DNA from: Stramenopiles sp. TOSAG23-2
Taxonomy: Eukaryota > Sar
DNA: 25,839 bases
Reading direction: 5' to 3'
Assembly: GCA_900128395.1 (NCBI GenBank)
Contig: LT649242.1
Coordinates: forward strand, 49,220 to 75,058
Below are positions 18,552 through 25,839 of this stretch, piece by piece. Numbering within the stretch: position 1 is the stretch's first letter; each line of letters begins with the position of its first letter. The notes under the pieces were generated by a model that was given only the letters and a program-made list of their open reading frames with translations, was not told the DNA's origin and did no database searches. The position numbers and the translations under genes were made by a program.

Positions 18552-21383
18552 CTAAGAAACACTGTTATTCGTTGCATTTGGGGGTTTAAATGAATGTCGT
18601 AAACTAGACTTTTTCATTTTTGTTTTATTCATAGCATTTTTCATAGCTTGTTTAGCAAATGGTGATGCATTACTACCTGATGTTTCTACATAGATACTTT
18701 CCATCATTTTCTTCTCCCCAGGACTAAACAATACATCGTCCAATGGACTTTCAATATTGTAATCATCATTTTCATCATTTTCATCTACAAATTGATCCCC
18801 TATATTACCATCATCAAATGGCATACCATCATCATTTCTTATAATATTGATAAAATCCAGTGGACATTCCCAAACACTTTCACCTGTTTCCGTATTTTCA
18901 TAATAAATATTATGATTTTCATCAAAACAATCTAACCATGTTGGTGGGTTCCAATCACTACCTGTTACTGCATTCCAATAATACGTATTACCATCAGCAT
19001 CGATCATTTCGTAATATTCCGTTGGTAATACGGTTTTATTATTTTTATTTTGTTTTTTAGGAGTAGACATATTCTGGTTTTGGGTTGTAGTAGTAGCAGT
19101 AACATCATTTCCGCTCTCTTTCTTTGTTTCTTCTTCTTCTTTCATTTTTTGTTCCTTTTCTTCTTTTTCTAAACGTTCCAAACGTTTCTTTTTTTCTGCA
19201 AGTTTTTCTTTTTCAAGTTGTTCTTTTTTCTTTAAACGTATCCATTCGGCTAATTTATCTTCCGAGCTTTTATTTTTGTCGTTTTTATCTACATTACTAT
19301 TACTTTTGTTTGATGAAGTAGTATTACTGCGTTTTTCCTCCTTTTTCTCTTCAACGTTTTTTTTAACATTTTCAGTAGGATCTTCTATGGTAGTGGAACA
19401 TCCAACTGCACCACTCCAACCACTCCACCCAACGCGATTCATAGCACGCACGCGAAATTCATATCTACGATTTGATAATAAATTCTTTTTTCGACAATCT
19501 GTACCTTTCAATGTAGCTGATGCCGTTTGCCAGTTAATGCTACCAACATGACGCCATTGCAATTCATATTGTCGTACAGCAGCACCATTGCATTCTTTGC
19601 AACTCCATGTGATACGTACAGAGGTGCTTTTTACCTCTAAAATATTATCAATATGAGGCGGGGATGGTATACCACTTTCAGTTCTCACTGCAATAGATTG
19701 ACTAAATGTACCTTCTTTTCCACATGCTCGTGCTCGTACTCTAAATTCATACCTTGTACCTGGCTTTAAACCTTTCTTTCTAACTGTCGTAGTACGAATC
19801 GTATCTGAACTGACAGACCAATGCTTTGCCCCAAATTCTCTAAATTGCAATTCGTACAATACATTCGTTAAACCTTCACTAACACCTTGGCATACTGTAT
19901 TCCATAACAATACGACGGAATTATCTGCCGCTTCATGCATTTGCAATCCAGTAACGCGTGGCGTTGGTAGTCCACCAGTTGATGAGCGACCTGAGGTTGG
20001 TTTGTTTACACCATTAAAGACATTCGTCGCTCTTTTCAATGGCGGGTCTTCTTTCGGTCGTTGTCGCCATACACGTGGTTGGTTCACTCCCATCCATGCA
20101 TTTGTTGCTTTGACATTATTAAATTTCTTAGCAAAAGCATTTTTAAATGCAGTCCTTTGCTCTGGTGTTTGTTGTTGAAACATTTTTGCAAATATATCAG
20201 CAGCTTTTGCTGGGTCATTTTTAGCGAATGAAAATGGAAACTCCCCTGTTTCCCAAAATTGCTTCATTGCTTCTTCTGCACGATGGAAATCCTCACTATT
20301 AATACCATCAAATGTATCTGGTGTTGGTGTTGGCTTTTGCGTACCACCGTTATATTTTTCTTTTTGATATTGTTTATTATATTTCGTTGAATATGGATAT
20401 TTTTCACTGTTGCTGCTGCTACTACTACTACTACTACTATTTTTACTACGAGTATAGTCTGGCTTTCTTTCAGGAAACCCAGGCATATCACGAGCTCGTT
20501 TTGGTTTTGTTCTTTCTTTTTTTGCATTTTTTTTACTCTCTTCATAACCACTTCGTGCACTATTTGGCATATTTGTATAATAATCATAACTTGTATTTGT
20601 ATATCCAGCCCTTGCACTTTTTGGTTTATCATCATATGTTGAATATCCTGCTCTTGCACTTTTTGGTTTATCATCGTATGTTGAAGTTTTTGGCTTATTA
20701 CGCCATGGTGGACGTGGGTATGCAGATGACGTTGTCCCACTATTGTAACTATGTTTAGAAGAAGTGCCAGCAGGGCGGGCTTCATTTGCAGGTCGAAAAA
20801 ATGACGGTTTCTTTGGTTCGTTTGGGTGCTGTCCATTGTTTGAATGATGATATTTTGCATAATATTTTGGCCGAGGTGGAGGAGGTGGTGCGTTATTAGA
20901 TGCTTTCGCATTTTTATATTTTGCATAGTGATGATTGCTATTGTTACTGGTGCTGCTGCTGCTACTATTACTGGTACTGCTATTTGAACGTCTAGAACTT
21001 CTTCTAGGTGGTGGTGCTGGCTTTGAAAATGCTTGTCCTTTTTTTGGTGTTGGTTTATCCTTTAATTTATCATATGCACCGCTAATAACTTTAAATAAAT
21101 CAGCTGTATATTTATTCTTATCTGGATGATATTTCAAAGCAAGTTTCCTATATGTTTTTTTAACATCTTTCCGACTACTACGTTTTGGTAAATTTAAAGC
21201 TTGATATGGATCTGAAGACAAATGTTGCATTGCTTTTTCTGCAAATCGCTTTGCTCGTTCTTCTTGTGATTTACTATTATTTTCTTGTGCTACCTTTTCC
21301 AACAATGCAATTGCAGCATGATATTGTCGCTGTTTAATTAAATTCGCACCTTCCGATATAGACGCATCTACATTCGCAGCCAT
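18552..21383 (-). CDS. DnaJ / fibronectin type III / WW-like multidomain protein
   Basis: 943 residues, ending in TAG. A helical TPR-like head (about 5-55) precedes a J domain (about 57-112) with the HPD motif at 86-88 in K-Y-H-P-D-K-N. A long Pro/Ser/Asn-rich linker (112-400) follows and holds a duplicated 14-residue block (STYDDKPKSARAGY). A helical segment of about 60 residues is next, then two FN3 domains (about 470-575 and 578-668), a charged Lys/Glu coiled coil (about 680-760) and two WW-like motifs (about 785-840: Y-Y-W-N-A-V-T-G-S-D-W-N-P-P and Y-Y-E-N-T-E-T-G-E-S-V-W-E-C-P). The C-terminus is acidic then basic. The J domain should recruit Hsp70; FN3 and WW modules bind partners, WW usually Pro-rich ones. 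There is no signal peptide, so it is probably cytosolic. The fusion order is unfamiliar to me. It is divergent from the TIR gene at 22017. Confidence 0.9.
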   Translation of the reverse strand: MAANVDASISEGANLIKQRQYHAAIALLEKVAQENNSKSQEERAKRFAEKAMQHLSSDPYQALNLPKRSSRKDVKKTYRKLALKYHPDKNKYTADLFKVISGAYDKLKDKPTPKKGQAFSKPAPPPRRSSRRSNSSTSNSSSSSTSNNSNHHYAKYKNAKASNNAPPPPPRPKYYAKYHHSNNGQHPNEPKKPSFFRPANEARPAGTSSKHSYNSGTTSSAYPRPPWRNKPKTSTYDDKPKSARAGYSTYDDKPKSARAGYTNTSYDYYTNMPNSARSGYEESKKNAKKERTKPKRARDMPGFPERKPDYTRSKNSSSSSSSSSNSEKYPYSTKYNKQYQKEKYNGGTQKPTPTPDTFDGINSEDFHRAEEAMKQFWETGEFPFSFAKNDPAKAADIFAKMFQQQTPEQRTAFKNAFAKKFNNVKATNAWMGVNQPRVWRQRPKEDPPLKRATNVFNGVNKPTSGRSSTGGLPTPRVTGLQMHEAADNSVVLLWNTVCQGVSEGLTNVLYELQFREFGAKHWSVSSDTIRTTTVRKKGLKPGTRYEFRVRARACGKEGTFSQSIAVRTESGIPSPPHIDNILEVKSTSVRITWSCKECNGAAVRQYELQWRHVGSINWQTASATLKGTDCRKKNLLSNRRYEFRVRAMNRVGWSGWSGAVGCSTTIEDPTENVKKNVEEKKEEKRSNTTSSNKSNSNVDKNDKNKSSEDKLAEWIRLKKKEQLEKEKLAEKKKRLERLEKEEKEQKMKEEEETKKESGNDVTATTTTQNQNMSTPKKQNKNNKTVLPTEYYEMIDADGNTYYWNAVTGSDWNPPTWLDCFDENHNIYYENTETGESVWECPLDFINIIRNDDGMPFDDGNIGDQFVDENDENDDYNIESPLDDVLFSPGEKKMMESIYVETSGSNASPFAKQAMKNAMNKTKMKKSSLRHSFKPPNATNNSVS

Positions 21384-22016
21384 ATTGGTTCTTATTTTTT
21401 AATTTACCAATAGAATTTCTAAATCTTATCAAAAGAAAAAATAAATAAAAAAACAGACAACAAAGAAACAAAAATGTGGAAATATTATTATTCTTATATT
21501 TATTATAGTTTGCTATCTCGTTCTATCTTCTGGATTTGTATCGTTTACTCTTGTGATGTTTCTTATATAACACAGTTGTATAATATATGTTGATGATACC
21601 GTGTAGTCCATCACACAATTTACATTTCATAGTTCAATTTACACTGAAATTTTGAAAACTTAGTAACGTCTCGATTAATTATTTGCCATATATATAGGAA
21701 GAATTTCAGTATAATATTTTATTAGTCTAATTTAGAACTTCGTGTTTATGTTCGGCGACTGTTCAAGGACCAACATTTTTTAGAAGATCACAAATAATTA
21801 AAATGATGATCATACAACGTTAAAAGCATGTTAAAAATATTATAGGACTATTTTATAGATATTTACTAATACACAGGACTAATATATATAACTTTTTACC
21901 ACAAATATATGTATAACAAAAAACAACCAAGAAAACGTATATCATCTATCATATGAACTTCATCGAACAGTAATAGGGAGAAAGTAAAACATAATTCATT
22001 TGTATTTTTTAACAAA
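21384..22016. promoter_or_regulatory. Shared upstream region of the DnaJ and TIR genes
   Basis: 633 AT-rich bases separate the two divergent start codons. No ORF, repeat or clear element stands out. A divergent promoter region is inferred from layout only. Confidence 0.4.
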
Positions 22017-23690
22017 ATGGGAAATGAACAATCAATTATGAATCAACCTGGTCATTGGGATTATTTTATTTCATATGCAACGGTTGATGCAAGCATAATT
22101 GCTGAAAAAATATATTCATCCATGACACTGCATCTGCCATGGGCACTACGAAAAAAATGTTGGCTAGATGTGTATATGAAAGCAAGGGATGCCGATGCAA
22201 TGGAAGAAGGAGTTAAAAATTCTAAAACATTCGTACTTGTTCTGAGCAAATTATATTTTACCCGAGATTGGTGTCGTAAAGAAATACAATGGGCTATAAA
22301 ATATAAAATACCGACGGTAATTGTTACTGACGTCAAATACAAAGATAAAATTGGCAATTTGTTAAAGAAATGCCCTACAAGTTTAGTATCCAATATCACT
22401 TCATTCAATGTTATTGATTTAAATTTGCGTGATTCTCAATATTTTAATCTTGGTATGCAAATGATAAATGAATCGAATCGAAAGCTAATGTTTGGAAATT
22501 ATCGTTTAAGCGCCGACAACAACAACAACAACAACAACAACAACGAGGACAACAACAATGACCTCGAAAAATCTCCATTACTTTATTTGCCATCTGGAAT
22601 ATATTCATCATCAGGAGAAGATGACGAAAATGATAGTGATATTGTAGAAGAAGGAACCATTACGTGTGGTATTGCTAATAGTGATTCGCAACAAGCTGCT
22701 ATTGAATTTAGCACGGTGAACAGAGATCACAAAAGTTCTATCGAACCTGATTGGGATTTAGGCTTGGTAATACGTGCTGAAAAAGATCCACTTGAACTGA
22801 TGGAGGAATATCGTAATGAATTTCCAATTACGCCAAGAGGAAGACCAAGTCCATTCGTTGTTGCGTGCGAAAAAGGACGTTTTGTGGATGTCAAACTTTT
22901 CATTAAAGGTTACAAACGTGTTCATGGTGCTGATAGTAATGTTTATGCTATGGTTATAGAGCCAGGTAAAAATAGCCATGGTTATATAATGCCACCGATA
23001 GTGGCAGCTGCATACAATGAACACCATGATATTGTCGCTTATTTAATTCAAAATGATTGCAAGAAGCATGATGTGATTGATTTTCTGACAAATGAATACA
23101 AGAAAGAATTTCCTCCGACGTTGATGGGAGCACCCGATCCATTTGTAGTTGCATGTGAAAAGGGTCGTTTTGCAGATGTTAAATTGTTTGTTATGTATCA
23201 TGATCAACATACGTCTGGGATTACAGTGCAAGAAATGATAAACCGGAAAGGCAAAACAACAAAATGCTTCAATCGTACAGCATTAATGAAAGCTGCTAAA
23301 TATGAATACGATGAAATCGTGAAATATTTATTGGAACATGGTGCAGATCCTACTATTCAAACTGAAGGAGGTAGAAATTCCCTTCATTTTGCAGCAATGT
23401 ATTCTAAAAGAAATATGAATACAATAATGATATTATTGGATCGAATGCTTAAGAAACATTATGACATCAATTGTAGGACTTTACGTCGAAAATTTACCCC
23501 TGTTGATTATGTTTATTTTTCCAACAGTTCCGAATTTAAAGATCATATACTTCGATTATTGCGTTTTTATGGAGGTAAAGGAAATAAATTTGATGACGAT
23601 AATGGTCAACTTCTAGTAACATGTCCAGGATTTTGTCCAGGTTTCAGTCGCGTGTGTCTGAATTTGCATTATAAACTTTTACAGGATTGA
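22017..23690 (+). CDS. TIR-ankyrin protein with N-myristoylation signal, predicted NADase
   Basis: 557 residues, ending in TGA. The N-terminus M-G-N-E-Q-S fits the N-myristoylation rule (Gly2, Ser6), predicting membrane attachment. The TIR domain (about 12-155) has W-D-Y-F-I-S-Y-A (first strand), C-W-L-D-V-Y (BB-loop region), F-V-L-V-L-S and DWCRKEIQWAI. Glu89 in this last motif lies where the catalytic glutamate sits in the NAD-cleaving TIR domains of SARM1 and plant immune receptors. A low-complexity acidic linker follows (about 160-245, with Asn coded by AAC repeats), then ankyrin-type repeats (about 270-490), with the FVVACEKGRF block occurring twice and a clear R-T-A-L-M-K-A-A-K repeat. 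The C-terminus has C-P-G-F-C-P-G-F. TIR domains signal or degrade NAD in immunity and cell death; ankyrin repeats bind partners and could sense a trigger. Enzyme activity and role are inferred. Confidence 0.88.
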   Translation: MGNEQSIMNQPGHWDYFISYATVDASIIAEKIYSSMTLHLPWALRKKCWLDVYMKARDADAMEEGVKNSKTFVLVLSKLYFTRDWCRKEIQWAIKYKIPTVIVTDVKYKDKIGNLLKKCPTSLVSNITSFNVIDLNLRDSQYFNLGMQMINESNRKLMFGNYRLSADNNNNNNNNNEDNNNDLEKSPLLYLPSGIYSSSGEDDENDSDIVEEGTITCGIANSDSQQAAIEFSTVNRDHKSSIEPDWDLGLVIRAEKDPLELMEEYRNEFPITPRGRPSPFVVACEKGRFVDVKLFIKGYKRVHGADSNVYAMVIEPGKNSHGYIMPPIVAAAYNEHHDIVAYLIQNDCKKHDVIDFLTNEYKKEFPPTLMGAPDPFVVACEKGRFADVKLFVMYHDQHTSGITVQEMINRKGKTTKCFNRTALMKAAKYEYDEIVKYLLEHGADPTIQTEGGRNSLHFAAMYSKRNMNTIMILLDRMLKKHYDINCRTLRRKFTPVDYVYFSNSSEFKDHILRLLRFYGGKGNKFDDDNGQLLVTCPGFCPGFSRVCLNLHYKLLQD

Positions 23691-24051
23691 AATTTCATTT
23701 ATATAAAAATATCATCTCTCAGAGAAGGGTAAAATTCATGAGTGTTTTAATTGAAAATTTAAAAAAAACGAGAAAAATTTACCACACATATACACTATAT
23801 TTTTTAATTTTTATTTTTTTTATTTTTTACGCGCACACACACACACATGTTACACACTTGTGTTTTCTCACGCGTTAAAATTGGTTTGTTTTTTCTTTTG
23901 GGTGTAGCATTTAAAAATAAATTTATTCTTCCTCTTCGATTTTATAAACGCGAGTACCAATGAAAATCGTAATTAACATATATATGATAAAAAAAAATAC
24001 GAGTTCGTATATGGTACGAAGTATGGTATACACACATCAAATTTAAAAGCT
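23691..24051. other. Convergent intergenic spacer
   Basis: About 360 bases between the TIR gene and the minus-strand GH28 gene, with no gene. A/T runs, an AC microsatellite near 23830-23848 and the TACGAGT motif at 23998-24004 are present. Confidence 0.6.
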
Positions 24052-25326
24052 CTATTCTTTTTTTAAACAATCATTAATTCCATCGATTTTCTTTGTAGTT
24101 CCACGCACCCCTTTGCAGCTCATTGTAATTTTATTTTCCTCATTATTATTAAATCCAATAAATTTTAAATTGTCCAATGCAACATAACAATTTGCTTTTC
24201 CATCGTAATGGTTGTCGCAATCAAAATCAACCATAGCATCATCGTCACTATTACTTCCACTTTCTGATGGAAATTTTGCAGAACGTCCTCCAACCACCAA
24301 AACATCTTTAAATACAATACGTTCAAATAAGTACGTCGATGGGCCAGTGCCATCATAAAATTGAGTCAAGTCAATTGCCTGGTTCACATTGTACATTGTT
24401 AAATTTTCATATGTTACATCCCATACATGACCAGAGCATTTGGGATGAGATTTAATCCTTGCTCCACATGTCGTTCCATGAAATGTTATATTCCTAAATG
24501 TAATATTTGTTAAATAGGAACCACACAATGAGCCTATACTTGCACCATGGCCAGTTCCAAAAAACGAATCTTCTACAAGTGTATGATTAGCATGACTAGC
24601 AATATTATCATCTCCTGTTGTAAAATTCACATTATGTACGTAAAAGGGAGTTCCATGAATATCTACTGCATCGGTATTGTGGCTACATGTATTATCATGT
24701 TCACATGCTTTTCCAGTTGATGGAGGATTAAATACTTTAATATGTGCGAGTTCACAATTATCACAAAATAATTCCAATACATGATTTGGGGCATTTAAAT
24801 ACAAAGTATCCAACAAGATTCCATTTTTAACTTGTGTAAATTGTACCATATGAGGTCTGAAGTCCTCGCGATGTTGCCACCAAACAAGACCTTGCCCATC
24901 AATTGTCCCACCACCTGTAATAGCAACATGACTTACATTTGTTGCTTGAATTATATTTGCTGTTCCAGGCCATTTATCACGTTCGTTTGAAATTTTTAAT
25001 GTTGCGCCTTGTTGAATGTGAAGTTCAATATTACTTCTTGTAAGCCTCAAAGCAGCAATAAGAAAAGTACCTGGAGATGGTATGACAATTTTTCCACAAT
25101 TAGGATCATCAATTGCACGTTGAATAGCATCAGTCGTATTTGTTTTTCCATTTCCTTGCGCGTTATAAGGTGCATTGGTAACAATACAGTCCTCTGAATT
25201 ATTATTATTTAAAATAGCAACAGATACATACCTACCATGTATCCATCGATATTGCTGGGAAGCAATAATACAATTCGTTTGTAATAAAATGATAATTATC
25301 AAAAAAGGTATCATAGTCCAATGCAT
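24052..25326 (-). CDS. Secreted GH28 polygalacturonase-like glycosidase
   Basis: 424 residues, ending in TAG. The N-terminus (M-I-P-F-L-I-I-I-I-L-L, residues 5-15; likely cut after I-A-S) is a signal peptide. The body is a right-handed parallel beta-helix with N-T-D-A-I-Q near the start and a G-G-G-T-I-D-G-Q-G turn. All four GH28 motifs are present in order: N-T-D (217-219), G-D-D (238-240), G-H-G (259-261) and R-I-K (290-292). These give the aspartates, histidine and lysine used to hydrolyse alpha-1,4-galacturonan with inversion. After G-D-D comes N rather than the more usual C or A. Ten or more Cys and several N-x-S/T sites fit a secreted glycoprotein. It would act outside the cell or in a digestive compartment on pectin or related polyuronides. 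Exo versus endo action and exact substrate cannot be told. M1 or M5 could be the start. Confidence 0.93.
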   Translation of the reverse strand: MHWTMIPFLIIIILLQTNCIIASQQYRWIHGRYVSVAILNNNNSEDCIVTNAPYNAQGNGKTNTTDAIQRAIDDPNCGKIVIPSPGTFLIAALRLTRSNIELHIQQGATLKISNERDKWPGTANIIQATNVSHVAITGGGTIDGQGLVWWQHREDFRPHMVQFTQVKNGILLDTLYLNAPNHVLELFCDNCELAHIKVFNPPSTGKACEHDNTCSHNTDAVDIHGTPFYVHNVNFTTGDDNIASHANHTLVEDSFFGTGHGASIGSLCGSYLTNITFRNITFHGTTCGARIKSHPKCSGHVWDVTYENLTMYNVNQAIDLTQFYDGTGPSTYLFERIVFKDVLVVGGRSAKFPSESGSNSDDDAMVDFDCDNHYDGKANCYVALDNLKFIGFNNNEENKITMSCKGVRGTTKKIDGINDCLKKE

Positions 25327-25839
25327 TTTAACGATATTTATATATAATATATAGATGTATATGAGCTATGTGTGTTGTCGTCTATGATGTGTATCTTTTT
25401 TATTCTAATAAACTGAAGCAATTTTTTCAATAAATTTATTACCCCGGTCGGTCTTCTTCTTCTTCTTTAATTCAAGTATTGTAAATATGGATATTTATTA
25501 TTTTCTTTGAAAAGTCTAGGACCTAGATTAGATATTTATTATAATTTTAATATTATTGAAGACATTATTATTGACCACAAAAGTGTTTAATTCAAGTATT
25601 GTAAATATGGATATTTATTATTTTCTTTGAAAAGTCTAGGTCTTTCTTCCCGGAAAGAGTCTGACGACGCAGACTAGTCTAGGACCTAGATTAGATATTT
25701 ATTATAATTTTAATATTGAAGACATTATTGACCACAAAAGTGGTCGTATGTTATATTAAACAAATAGTTTGCGATCAACATGGGCCACCTGGAAAAACAC
25801 GACGCCCCCTCCCCCCTTCCCCCCCCCGCCAAAATACCT
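25327..25839. other. Intergenic end region
   Basis: Upstream flank of the GH28 gene followed by a duplicated block (25466-25742) and a final stretch with C-runs (about 25803-25830) quite unlike the rest. No gene is seen. Confidence 0.6.
25466..25742. repeat. Tandem duplication of 120 bp with a 43-bp indel in one copy
   Basis: 25466-25585 is repeated at 25586-25742. The second copy lacks two ATT triplets and carries 43 extra bases: a 35-base core at 25641-25675 plus one extra AGTCTAGG. AGTCTAGG flanks the core at 25633-25640 and 25676-25683. The core holds two hairpins, CTTTC/GAAAG and AGTCTG/CAGACT. Confidence 0.9.

Noticed and set aside
20600-20690. 42-bp repeat in the DnaJ linker as part of the recent duplication cluster
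   Set aside because: The two copies differ at several positions, so this is an older coding repeat and not part of the recent set.
20264-20926. 220-residue minus-strand ORF overlapping the DnaJ gene in another frame
   Set aside because: It is His/Gln/Ile-rich low-complexity sequence over the linker of the real gene, with no domain or independent start context.
1-25839. CRISPR array, bacterial operon or phage content
   Set aside because: No regularly spaced repeats with unique spacers, no ribosome-binding sites and no phage-type proteins were seen; the gene content is eukaryotic.

Overview
The window looks like nuclear DNA of an AT-rich microbial eukaryote. Genes sit alone with their own flanks, there are no operons or ribosome-binding sites, and the proteins are eukaryotic types (BEACH-WD40, HMG boxes, DnaJ-FN3-WW, TIR-ankyrin). 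Every gene is one uninterrupted frame; the 7.8 kb BEACH gene has no intron. TAA, TAG and TGA all end genes, so the standard code fits. Asn-rich tracts and long AT, GT, CT and A/T runs fill linkers and spacers. The lineage cannot be fixed by reading; a stramenopile or another intron-poor protist is a guess.

Layout. 147-7925 (+): giant BEACH/WD40 protein. 7926-10821: gene-poor, locally GC-richer tract with degenerate repeat pieces, holding a small secreted 14-cysteine prepropeptide gene (9009-9479, +). 10822-13058 (+): multi-pass membrane protein gene broken by a 137-bp perfect tandem duplication. 13741-14259 (-) and 15284-15787 (+): divergent paralogues, each with two HMG boxes. 16565-18151 (+): Asn-rich coiled-coil protein. 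18552-21383 (-): DnaJ / two FN3 / two WW-like protein. 22017-23690 (+): TIR-ankyrin protein with an N-myristoylation signal and a TIR-NADase-type glutamate. 24052-25326 (-): secreted GH28 polygalacturonase-like enzyme. 25327-25839: another duplicated block, then a C-rich end.

The most unusual feature is a cluster of local head-to-tail duplications: seven units of 45 to 157 bp between 10642 and 14476, four of them perfect, plus one at 25466-25742. They duplicate a start codon, cause a frameshift, duplicate 48 residues in frame, copy the 3' end of one HMG gene and copy its start codon into its own 5' leader. They are either recent microduplications or assembly artefacts; the sequence alone cannot decide, but each predicts a clear PCR or long-read result.

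The genes do not form an evident pathway. The best candidates for new biology are the membrane-targeted TIR-ankyrin protein, the 14-Cys secreted peptide inside a repeat-bounded tract, and the duplication cluster.
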